Assembly (NCBI RefSeq): GCF_003814875.1
Contig: NZ_RKQF01000001.1
Location: 3,534,001-3,598,000, forward strand
DNA: 64,000 bases
Source: Streptomyces sp. Ag109_O5-1
GTDB lineage: Bacteria; Actinomycetota; Actinomycetes; Streptomycetales; Streptomycetaceae
Direction of reading: 5' to 3'
Every line of letters starts with the position of its first letter. The stretch's first letter is position 1. Positions 7,624 through 15,149 of the stretch are shown here, piece by piece. The position numbers were made by a program, and so were the translations under genes. The notes beneath the pieces were generated by a model. The model did no database searches and was not told the origin of the DNA. It saw only the letters and a list, made by a program, of their open reading frames with translations.

Positions 7624-9936
7624 ATGAGCGCCAACCGCGACGGGCAGGAATCACCGGAACCGGAGGCCGGGCCGGCCGCGAAGGGCTCTCCGGAGTTCCA
7701 TCCGTACCGTCATCCGGCCGCGGGCTGGGGCGCGGCCAAGAGCGTGACCCGGGTCCTGCTGCGTGAGCGCGCACTGGTGGACGGGCCCCGGGCCATCATG
7801 CGGATGAACCACGAGAACTCGGGGTTCGACTGTCCTGGATGTGCGTGGCCTGATGACCTCAAGGGTCTGAAACTGGACATCTGCGAGAACGGGATCAAGC
7901 ACGTCACCTGGGAGATGACACCCAAGCGTGTGGGGCGTGAGTTCTTCGCCGCCCATTCGGTGTCCGAGCTGTCCGAATGGAGCGACTTCTCGCTGGAGGA
8001 TCAGGGCCGGCTGACCGAGCCGATGAGGTACGACCCCGATACGGACCACTACGTCCCGATCAAGTGGAAGGATGCGTTCGAGCTGTTCGGCCGCGTCGTG
8101 CGCGAACTGGACCACCCGGGTCAGGCCTCCTACTACACCTCGGGGCGGCTCGGCAACGAGGCCACGTTCCTCTACCAGTTGATGGCGCGCGAGCTGGGCA
8201 CGAACAACCTGCCCGACTGCTCCAACATGTGCCACGAGGCCAGTGGCCGTGCTCTGCAGGCGGCGCTGGGCACCGGCAAGGGCACCGCCGACCTCAAGGA
8301 CTGGGAGACCGCGGACGCGCTGTTCATCATGGGGGTCAACGCCGCCTCCAACGCGCCACGGATGCTCACCGCCCTGGCCAAGGCCTACCATCGCGGCGCC
8401 CAGGTCGTACACATCAATCCCCTGGTCGAGGCCGCCGCCACCCGCACCATCGTCCCGCACGACTTCCTGGACATGGCGGTCTTCAAGACGACTCGGACCA
8501 GCACCCTGAACCTGCAACCGCGCATCGGCGGCGACATGGCACTCGTCCGCGGTATGGCCAAGGCGGTCCTGGAGCAGTCCAGAACCGACCCCAAGGCGCT
8601 GGACCGGGAGTTCATCCACCGCCACACCACGGGCTTCGACGAGTACCGGACGCTGTGCGAGAACACCTCCTGGGAGGACCTCGAGCTCCAGTCCGGTCTG
8701 AGCCGGGCCGACATCGTCAAGGCCGCGCGCGTGTACTGCGATGCCGACCGCAGCATCTTCAGCTGGTGCCTGGGCGTCAGCCAGCACGAACACGGTGTCG
8801 ACATCGTCCGCGAGATCATCAACCTGCTTCTGCTCCGCGGCAACCTGGGGCGCGAAGGAGCGGGGCCCTCCCCGGTGCGCGGGCACAGCAACGTCCAGGG
8901 AAACCGCACCTGCGGCATCGATCACCGGCCCACCGAGGAGTTCCTGGACCGCCTCGCCGAGGTCTGCAAGATCGACCCGCCCCGTGAACACGGCCTGGAC
9001 ACCGTGAACACCATCCAGGCCATGCACCGCGGCGACGTGAAGGTGTTCGTCGGCATGGGCGGCAACTTCGCCCTCGCCGCACCCGACACCCCGTACACCC
9101 ATGCGGCGTTGCGCAAGTGCGCACTCACCGTCCAGGTGAGCACCAAGCTGAACCGCAGCCATCTCGTCCACGGGCGCCAGGCCCTCATCCTGCCGTGCCT
9201 CGGCCGGACCGAGAAGGACCATCAGCGCAACGGCCTCCAGAGCACGTCCGTCGAGGACTCGATGAGCATGGTTCACCTGTCCAACGGCATGAAGCGCCCC
9301 GCCTCGCGGCATCTGCTGTCCGAACCGGCCGTCATCGCGGGCCTGGCCCGCGCCGCTCTGCCCGACAGCTCCACACCTTGGGAGTGGTACATCGAGGACT
9401 ACGACCGCATCCGCGACACCATGGCCCAGGTCCTCGACGGTTTCGAGGACTTCAACCGTCGCGTACGCCTTCCCCTCGGCTTCCGCATCAAGCAGCCCGC
9501 CCGCGAACTGGTCTTCCTCACGCCGTCCGGAAAAGCCGAGATCTCGACAGCCCCACTGCCCGACGTCGTCCCCACCGCGGGCACCTTGGTGCTGGGCACC
9601 ATGCGCTCCCACGACCAGTGGAACACCACCATCTACTCCGACAACGACCGCTACCGCGGCATCAAGAACCTGCGCACCCTCGTGTTCATGAACGCGGACG
9701 ACATGCGCGAACGCGGGATCGCCGAGTTCGGCCGTGTGGACATCACCGCGACCGCCCGGGACGGCAGCATCCGCTCCCTGAAGGACTTCGTCGCGATCCC
9801 GTACGAGATCCCGCGCGGTTGCGCGGCCGGCTACATGCCGGAGATGAACGTCCTGATCGCGATCGGCGACTACAGCACCCAGAGCGACCAGCCGCTCATG
9901 AAGCACATCAACGTCGTGATCGAGGCAGCGGCCTGA
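7624..9936 (+). CDS. FdhF/YdeP family molybdopterin oxidoreductase
   Basis: A 770-aa cytoplasmic molybdopterin-guanine-dinucleotide oxidoreductase of the YdeP type (about 760 aa), related to formate dehydrogenase H. The N-terminal cluster region keeps Cys70, Cys73 (CPGCAWPD) and Cys87 (CENG) rather than four ligands, so iron-sulfur binding is uncertain. CHE at 203-205 aligns with the Sec/Cys-His pair of FdhF, making Cys203 the likely Mo ligand. The C-terminal third carries the molybdopterin dinucleotide-binding domain (LVLGTMRSHDQWNTTIYSDN). The ATG at 7624 follows a GAGG ribosome site. There is no FdhD, cytochrome or electron-transfer partner beside it. Substrate is unknown. It stops 1 bp from the convergent FUSC gene. 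Confidence 0.9.
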   Translation: MSANRDGQESPEPEAGPAAKGSPEFHPYRHPAAGWGAAKSVTRVLLRERALVDGPRAIMRMNHENSGFDCPGCAWPDDLKGLKLDICENGIKHVTWEMTPKRVGREFFAAHSVSELSEWSDFSLEDQGRLTEPMRYDPDTDHYVPIKWKDAFELFGRVVRELDHPGQASYYTSGRLGNEATFLYQLMARELGTNNLPDCSNMCHEASGRALQAALGTGKGTADLKDWETADALFIMGVNAASNAPRMLTALAKAYHRGAQVVHINPLVEAAATRTIVPHDFLDMAVFKTTRTSTLNLQPRIGGDMALVRGMAKAVLEQSRTDPKALDREFIHRHTTGFDEYRTLCENTSWEDLELQSGLSRADIVKAARVYCDADRSIFSWCLGVSQHEHGVDIVREIINLLLLRGNLGREGAGPSPVRGHSNVQGNRTCGIDHRPTEEFLDRLAEVCKIDPPREHGLDTVNTIQAMHRGDVKVFVGMGGNFALAAPDTPYTHAALRKCALTVQVSTKLNRSHLVHGRQALILPCLGRTEKDHQRNGLQSTSVEDSMSMVHLSNGMKRPASRHLLSEPAVIAGLARAALPDSSTPWEWYIEDYDRIRDTMAQVLDGFEDFNRRVRLPLGFRIKQPARELVFLTPSGKAEISTAPLPDVVPTAGTLVLGTMRSHDQWNTTIYSDNDRYRGIKNLRTLVFMNADDMRERGIAEFGRVDITATARDGSIRSLKDFVAIPYEIPRGCAAGYMPEMNVLIAIGDYSTQSDQPLMKHINVVIEAAA

Positions 9937-9937
9937 G

Positions 9938-11728
9938 TCACGGCTCCGGATGTCGTTCCCGTCGGGAAAGCCTGTCGAGCAGGTGATAAGCGCGCTGCTC
10001 CACGGCGGTGAGCTCGGTGGGGTCGATCTCCGCCGACCACAGCTCGCCGGCTGCGGCGTCGTCGGCCTCGCGCAGCTCCACCACCGCCGCTGCCAGTCGC
10101 GTCCGGACGATCGGAAGCGACGCCTCCCGGCCTTTCGCCAGCGCGCGCTCCGCACGCTCGGCGGCCCGCACACAGACCGCCATGGCTCTCTCCGCCCGGA
10201 CCGCGGCACGGTCATGGACCACCAGGAGTGCGCAGCACAACCCCACGGCGATCCCCAGCACGCTGCCCACCGCTCGCTCCAGGACCAGCGACCGCGCTGG
10301 TTCCGGGGCGGCCAGTTCGGCCAGCAGCAGCGCCAGCGGGGTGAGGAACACGACGCCGAGACCGTAGTTGCGGGCCACGACGTACTCCAGCAGGAACTCC
10401 AGAAGCACGATCACGAGGACCAGGGCCGTGGGGCTGGGGGCCGTGGCCAGCACGCCGAGCGCGAGCGCCAGCCCGGCGGCCGTCCCCACGGTGCGCTGGA
10501 CGGCCCGTTGCGCCGCCGTGCGGACGTTGACCGCGTGGAGTACCGCCGCCGCGGAGATCGCCGCCCAATAGCCGTGCCCGAGCCCGAGGGCGAGCGCCAG
10601 AGCACCCGCCAGGCCGGTGCCCAGGGTCATCCGCAGCGCGGGTACCAACAGGGCGGCGGCATGACCGTGCCGCCGCCCCCTCAGCAGCACGGCGGCACGA
10701 CGGGCGGCGAGGTCGGCCTTCTCGGACCCCGCCTTCGCCGAACTCGGCAGGGTGCCGGTCGGTACGGCCCCGAACGGGAACAACAGCTCGGGCAGCAGGG
10801 CGGGAACCGGGCGGCGCAGATCCACGAGAAGCGCGACCTGCCGACGCAGATTCCGCGCCACCTCGGCGGGGCCGTCCGGCGGCCGGCGAGCGGTGTCGGT
10901 CAGCAGCGACCAGGAGAGGTCGGTCAGGCGCACGCAGACGCTGCCGCGGACACGCCCGGTGGCCGCGGAGGGCATGAGGCCGAGGGACTCGTACGCCTGC
11001 AGGACCGCGGCGGTGGCCCGGTTCCGTACGGGCCTGCTCTCCGCCTCCGCGCCGGTCGCCTCCAGCAGTTCCGCGACCGCGCGCAGTGCCGCGGCCACGG
11101 CGAGGCGCTGCGGCCGGTCGGGGTGCACGAACCGGCCCGCCATGGCCACCGCCCAGACCACGGCCGCCCCCGTTGCGGCGAGCACGGTCCGCGGGAGGAC
11201 GTCGGCGTAGGAGGAGGGATGGGCGTTGGCCGCGACGGCGAACGAGAACAGCAGCAGCACCGCGCCGAGCCCGCCCAGGCGCGTGGCGTCGCAGGCGAAC
11301 TTCGCCAGCCCCGCCACCGCGGCCATCGCCGCGACCACCGCGGCGGCACCGGCCGCCCCCTCCCACGGCCGAGCCCACGCGGCGAGAGCGGCGCCACAGC
11401 CCACACACGCCGTCATGGCCGGCCCCACCACCGCAAGGACCCGAGCGCGCCGCGGGTAGGGCAGGTTCTGCCCGAACGTGGTGCTGAAAGAGCCCAGGAT
11501 CGTGTAGACGGCGTACTCCGCCCGTCCGGTCAGCAGCAACACCAGGACGGGCAGCGCGGTGGCGATCGCGGCCTGCACGGCGTGGCTGAACGCCCCGTCC
11601 ACCGTGCGCAGGGCAAGCGCACCGCGTGGGGAGAGTACGCGCGCCACGGCCACCGAACGCCGCCGACCGCTCTCCGCTGCGACAGAACGGAAGGGATACA
11701 AACGCCCATAATCTGAAATATCACCCAC
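9938..11728 (-). CDS. FUSC family membrane transporter
   Basis: A 596-aa protein with the duplicated FUSC layout: about six membrane helices (residues ~45-200), a cytoplasmic helical domain of ~170 residues, a second set of about six helices (~370-520) and a C-terminal helical tail. The family includes aromatic acid exporters (AaeB, YccS), so efflux of an aromatic acid or drug is plausible, but the substrate cannot be read. The GTG at 11728 is preceded by GAGGAA at 5 nt; the open frame extends further upstream without another good start. It converges on the FdhF-type gene with a 1-bp gap, so the two probably share a termination region. Confidence 0.85.
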   Translation of the reverse strand: MGDISDYGRLYPFRSVAAESGRRRSVAVARVLSPRGALALRTVDGAFSHAVQAAIATALPVLVLLLTGRAEYAVYTILGSFSTTFGQNLPYPRRARVLAVVGPAMTACVGCGAALAAWARPWEGAAGAAAVVAAMAAVAGLAKFACDATRLGGLGAVLLLFSFAVAANAHPSSYADVLPRTVLAATGAAVVWAVAMAGRFVHPDRPQRLAVAAALRAVAELLEATGAEAESRPVRNRATAAVLQAYESLGLMPSAATGRVRGSVCVRLTDLSWSLLTDTARRPPDGPAEVARNLRRQVALLVDLRRPVPALLPELLFPFGAVPTGTLPSSAKAGSEKADLAARRAAVLLRGRRHGHAAALLVPALRMTLGTGLAGALALALGLGHGYWAAISAAAVLHAVNVRTAAQRAVQRTVGTAAGLALALGVLATAPSPTALVLVIVLLEFLLEYVVARNYGLGVVFLTPLALLLAELAAPEPARSLVLERAVGSVLGIAVGLCCALLVVHDRAAVRAERAMAVCVRAAERAERALAKGREASLPIVRTRLAAAVVELREADDAAAGELWSAEIDPTELTAVEQRAYHLLDRLSRRERHPEP

Positions 11729-11805
11729 TACCGTTCCTCGGATACCAGCGTCAACCGCGTGACACCGGTATCCCGCCCCTGAGGGTGGGCCCTGCCCGGG
11801 ACCGC

Positions 11806-11833
11806 TTGCCGAGACCGCTTTCCGCCCTACGGT
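11806..11833 (+). promoter_or_regulatory. Promoter for a leaderless transcript
   Basis: TTGCCG (11806-11811), a 16-nt spacer and TACGGT (11828-11833) end 7 nt before the ATG at 11841. No ribosome site lies between, so the mRNA probably starts at or next to the start codon. Confidence 0.6.
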
Positions 11834-11840
11834 CTTTCGC

Positions 11841-12785
11841 ATGGCCGAAACCGGAGCTTCCCCACTCCCCCCTACGCCCCCGGCGCACTCCCCGCTGTTC
11901 CACGCCGAGCAGTTCATGTGGCTCACCGCGCGTGTGCTGGAGCAGCGCCTCTTCTCGTACCACTTCCTGAACGGCGCCCCCGATCCGGTGGAGACCGCGC
12001 TGGACGCCTACCGCAACGAGGACGGCGGGTACGGTCACGCGCTGGAGCCCGATCTGCGCGGTCCCGTCAGCCAGCCGCTGCACACCGGGCACGCGCTGCG
12101 CGTCCTCGACGCCATCGGGCGGTGCGGCGGGCAGCGGGTGGAGCGGGTGTGCCGCTATCTGACGTCCGTCTCGACGGCGGACGGGGCGCTGCCGGCGGTC
12201 CACCCGAGCCAGCGCGGCTACCCGGCGGCGCCGTTCGTCCCGGTCCTCGACGACCCGCCCAGTGAGCTGCTCGCCACCGGTCCGGTGGTGGGCCTGCTGC
12301 ACCGCAACGAGGTGTGGCACGCCTGGCTGTTCCGGGCGACCGACTTCTGCTGGGAGGCCGTGGAGTCCCTGGAGAAGTCGCACCCCTACGAGATCGAGGC
12401 CGCCGTCGCCTTCCTGGATGCCACTCCCGACCGGCCGCGCGCGGAGGCGGCCGCGGACCGGCTGGGCCGCCTGGTGCGCGAGCACCGGCTGGCCGCGCTG
12501 GACCCGGAACACCTCGACGCGTACCCGGTCGCGCCCGGCTACGCCCCGGCCGAGCACCACTTCCCGCACGACTTCGCGAAGACCCCGCGCTCCCTCGCGC
12601 GCGCGTGGTTCACCGACGAGGAGATGGAGCGCTCGCTGGACTTCCTCGCCGCCGAACAGGCGGACGACGGCGGCTGGCCGATCCGATGGCGGCAGTGGGC
12701 GCCGGCCGCCGCCCTGGAGGCCCGCCCCATGGTGACGATCGAGGCCCTGCGCACACTCAGGGCGTACGGCCGCTTCGTGGGGTGA
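11841..12785 (+). CDS. Terpenoid-cyclase-toroid-like hypothetical protein
   Basis: A 314-aa protein that looks like an alpha/alpha-toroid of the prenyltransferase/squalene-cyclase superfamily. Repeated QW-type segments are visible (YRNEDGGYGHALEPD near 53-67 and EQADDGGWPIRWRQW near 272-286). It lacks the DxDD acid motif of squalene cyclases and the zinc ligands of protein prenyltransferases are not obvious, so enzymatic activity is uncertain. There is no signal peptide. The ATG at 11841 lacks a ribosome site and fits a leaderless transcript. Function unknown. Confidence 0.75.
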   Translation: MAETGASPLPPTPPAHSPLFHAEQFMWLTARVLEQRLFSYHFLNGAPDPVETALDAYRNEDGGYGHALEPDLRGPVSQPLHTGHALRVLDAIGRCGGQRVERVCRYLTSVSTADGALPAVHPSQRGYPAAPFVPVLDDPPSELLATGPVVGLLHRNEVWHAWLFRATDFCWEAVESLEKSHPYEIEAAVAFLDATPDRPRAEAAADRLGRLVREHRLAALDPEHLDAYPVAPGYAPAEHHFPHDFAKTPRSLARAWFTDEEMERSLDFLAAEQADDGGWPIRWRQWAPAAALEARPMVTIEALRTLRAYGRFVG

Positions 12786-12793
12786 CGGGAGTC

Positions 12794-13102
12794 TCAGCCG
12801 GTGAGGGACCGCAGCCCCGCCGTGACCAGCACGGCCACGCCGACGACGACCAGGAAGGGCGCGCGCAGCACCAGTGCCACGGCGGCCGCTCCGAGCCCCG
12901 CGGCCCGGGCGTCCAGCACGAGCGCGTGCCCGTCGGCGAACGTCTGCTGGGCCGTCAGGGCGGCGAGCAGGGCCACCGGCAGCAGGGCGGCCAGCCGCCG
13001 TACCAGAGGCCGCTCCAGGACACCCACGGGCACCAGCAGTCCGGCGAGCTTGACGGCGTAACAGCCGAGGGCGGTCGCGCCGACGGCGATCCAGGTGTTC
13101 AT
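12794..13102 (-). CDS. azlD: AzlD family amino-acid exporter subunit
   Basis: A 102-aa membrane protein with about four helices, the small subunit of AzlCD-type exporters of branched-chain amino acids and their analogues. The N-terminus MNTWIAVGATALGCYAVKL is typical of the family. Its ATG overlaps the azlC stop codon by 4 bp (ATGA), which indicates translational coupling of the two subunits. Substrate specificity is not visible from sequence. Confidence 0.88.
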   Translation of the reverse strand: MNTWIAVGATALGCYAVKLAGLLVPVGVLERPLVRRLAALLPVALLAALTAQQTFADGHALVLDARAAGLGAAAVALVLRAPFLVVVGVAVLVTAGLRSLTG

Positions 13103-13845
13103 CGGGCGTCCTCAGGTGCGTTGTCACGGGTACGGCCGGACCTGCGGCCAGAGACGAACAGGGCGGCCGGTGCGGCCAGCGCGGCCACCAGGACCGGCAC
13201 CCCGGCGGGCAGCACGGGCAGCAGACCGAGCCCCAGCAGCACCGCGAGGGCGGCGACCGCCCGCTCCGTCGTGCCCTTGAGCATGGGGGCGAGCAGCGCC
13301 AGGAAGACGGCGGGTCCGGCCGCGTCCAGGCCCCAGGCGTCGGTGTCCCCGACGGCCTTGGCGCCGAGCGCGCCGAGCAGGGTGGTGAGGTTCCACAGCA
13401 CGTACAGGCTGAGCCCGGTGACGGTGAAGCCGATCCGGGCGGCGTGCCGCGTCGGCTGGGCCAGTGTCACCGCCGTTGTCTCGTCGATCACCCACTGGGC
13501 GGCCAGCGGCCGCACCGCGCGCGGGAGCGCCAGTACCTGTGAGAGCCGCAGCCCGTAGAACGCGTTGCGCACGCCGAGGAAGAAGGCACCAGCCGCCGCG
13601 GTGAGCGGGTTGCCGCCCGCCGCGAGCGCGCCCACCAGGGCGAACTGGGAGGCTCCGGTGAACACCAGGAGGCTGAGCGCGCAGGTCTGGAGCAGGCCGA
13701 GCCCGCTGCCGGCCGAGGTCACCCCGAAGGCGAACCCGGACAGTCCTACGGCGACCCCGACCCCGAGGGCGTCCCGGACGACGGCGGAGTCCGGCTTCGG
13801 CTCGCCTTCGCCGCGTATGTCTGCGAGTGCTGACTGTTGTGCCAC
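13099..13845 (-). CDS. azlC: AzlC family amino-acid exporter
   Basis: A 248-aa polytopic protein of the AzlC family. It has about six to seven hydrophobic segments and the conserved region FTGASQFALVGALAAGGNP (residues ~62-80) followed by FLGVRNAFYGLRLS. With AzlD it forms a permease that exports branched-chain amino acids or azaleucine-like analogues. The GTG start at 13845 has only a weak ribosome site, and the gene lies 10 bp behind the AraC-type regulator, suggesting one transcript regulator-azlC-azlD. Confidence 0.88.
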   Translation of the reverse strand: MAQQSALADIRGEGEPKPDSAVVRDALGVGVAVGLSGFAFGVTSAGSGLGLLQTCALSLLVFTGASQFALVGALAAGGNPLTAAAGAFFLGVRNAFYGLRLSQVLALPRAVRPLAAQWVIDETTAVTLAQPTRHAARIGFTVTGLSLYVLWNLTTLLGALGAKAVGDTDAWGLDAAGPAVFLALLAPMLKGTTERAVAALAVLLGLGLLPVLPAGVPVLVAALAAPAALFVSGRRSGRTRDNAPEDAR

Positions 13846-13855
13846 ACCCAGGACG

Positions 13856-14707
13856 CTACGGACGCCCGTCCCGCGCGTCTTGTACGTTCTTGCGCTCGCG
13901 CTGGTAGGCGCCCGGCGGAACGCCCACGATCCGGGCGAAGTGGCGGTTGAGGTGCGGCTGGTCGGTGAAGCCGACCGTGACAGCCGCCTCCGCGGGGGTC
14001 GTGCCCGCGTCCAGCAGCAGCCGCGCCCGACGCACCCGGGCGTCGGTCAGCCAGGTGTGCGGCGGCATGCCGTAGGCGTCGCGGAACGCCCGCAACAGCG
14101 CGAAGGGGCTGGTGCCGAGGTCGGTGGCGAGCCGTTCCAGGGTCGGCGGCTCGGCCATCCGCTCCTCCAGCACGGCACGCGCGCGTGCGGCGAACCCGGC
14201 GCCGGCGGTACGGACCTGCCGCTGCGGCAGCGGACCGCCGTTCAGGCGCAGCAGCCGGGTGACCGCGAGCCGCAACAGGGTGTCGGCGGCGAGTGCGTTG
14301 CCCTCGTCGGCGGCGCGCAGCACCCGGTGCACCAGGGCGACGGAGCGGGGATCGTCGAGTACGGGGCTGACGAAGCCGGGGGTGCCCCGGATCCCGGTGG
14401 TCTCGGCGGCGATCCCCGCGACGAGGCCGGGCGCCGGATAGACCGCCCCGTACCGCCAGCCCTCGGGCACCCCGGCCCGCCCGGTGTGCGGGGTGTCCGG
14501 GTTGACCAAGGCGAGCGCCCCCGCTCCCGCGGACACGTCGGAGCCCCGGTGGTGGAAGACCTCGACGCCGTCGGCGATGGCGGCGATCACGAAGTTCTCA
14601 TGGGTGTGCCGTACGAACGTCTTGCGGATGTACCGAGCCCGCAGCAGATCGACATCCGGCAACCCCTCATACCGCCAGTGCCGCGCCCGCTCGCCCACTC
14701 CCGCCAT
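13856..14707 (-). CDS. AraC family transcriptional regulator
   Basis: A 283-aa regulator. The N-terminal ~150 residues form the AraC-type cupin ligand-binding domain (FVRHTHENFVIAAIADG, DVSAGAGALALVNPDTPHTG). The C-terminal ~100 residues carry two helix-turn-helix units: one around LERLATDLGTSPFALLRAFRD and one around PAEAAVTVGFTDQPHLNRHF. The ATG at 14707 gives the usual family length; the frame stays open far upstream but only through low-complexity DNA. It is the first gene of an apparent operon with azlC and azlD, so it probably controls amino-acid export in response to a small effector. Confidence 0.9.
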   Translation of the reverse strand: MAGVGERARHWRYEGLPDVDLLRARYIRKTFVRHTHENFVIAAIADGVEVFHHRGSDVSAGAGALALVNPDTPHTGRAGVPEGWRYGAVYPAPGLVAGIAAETTGIRGTPGFVSPVLDDPRSVALVHRVLRAADEGNALAADTLLRLAVTRLLRLNGGPLPQRQVRTAGAGFAARARAVLEERMAEPPTLERLATDLGTSPFALLRAFRDAYGMPPHTWLTDARVRRARLLLDAGTTPAEAAVTVGFTDQPHLNRHFARIVGVPPGAYQRERKNVQDARDGRP

Positions 14708-15149
14708 AGGCCCATTGTCAGCCGAACCCAGCCCTCCCGTGTCCCGCCCATGCCCTTGCCCACGCCCGTGGCCCTGCCCCGCCCACGCCCCTGGCCCCGC
14801 CCCTCCCACCCCCTTGGCCCTTGGCCCTCGGCCCTGCCCCTGCCCCCGGCCCCGGCCTATCCCCTCCCGTCCCCTCCCGTCCCCTCCCGTCCCGTCGTCA
14901 CGCGTCGACGCCTGTCTTTCCTTCCCGCCGCTACGGCGATCAGCCACGACGGTGGAGACCGGCGGTGCCGAACCCGCCGCAGCCGCACTCCATTGCGAAC
15001 CGACGCTCGAAAATCCCTCTGCCGCCATCACCCTCGACCCCGGCACTGCGGTGCGGTGGTGACCGACCCCGCCACGACCCCTTACCTGTTCGGCGCCAGT
15101 GTTTTTGCAGGTCAGCCGGAATGTCAGTGGCCGGGTGCAGGATTGACCC
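14708..15149. other. Pyrimidine-rich low-complexity interval between divergent araC-type gene and lhr
   Basis: About 440 bp without a gene. From about 14750 to 14905 the plus strand is a run of CCC-rich blocks (CCCTTGCCC, CCCACGCCC, CCCCTGCCC), including three copies of a cccctcccgt unit at about 14871-14900. The complementary strand is therefore rich in G-runs and could form G-quadruplexes. Promoters for both divergent genes must lie in this interval. Confidence 0.6.
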
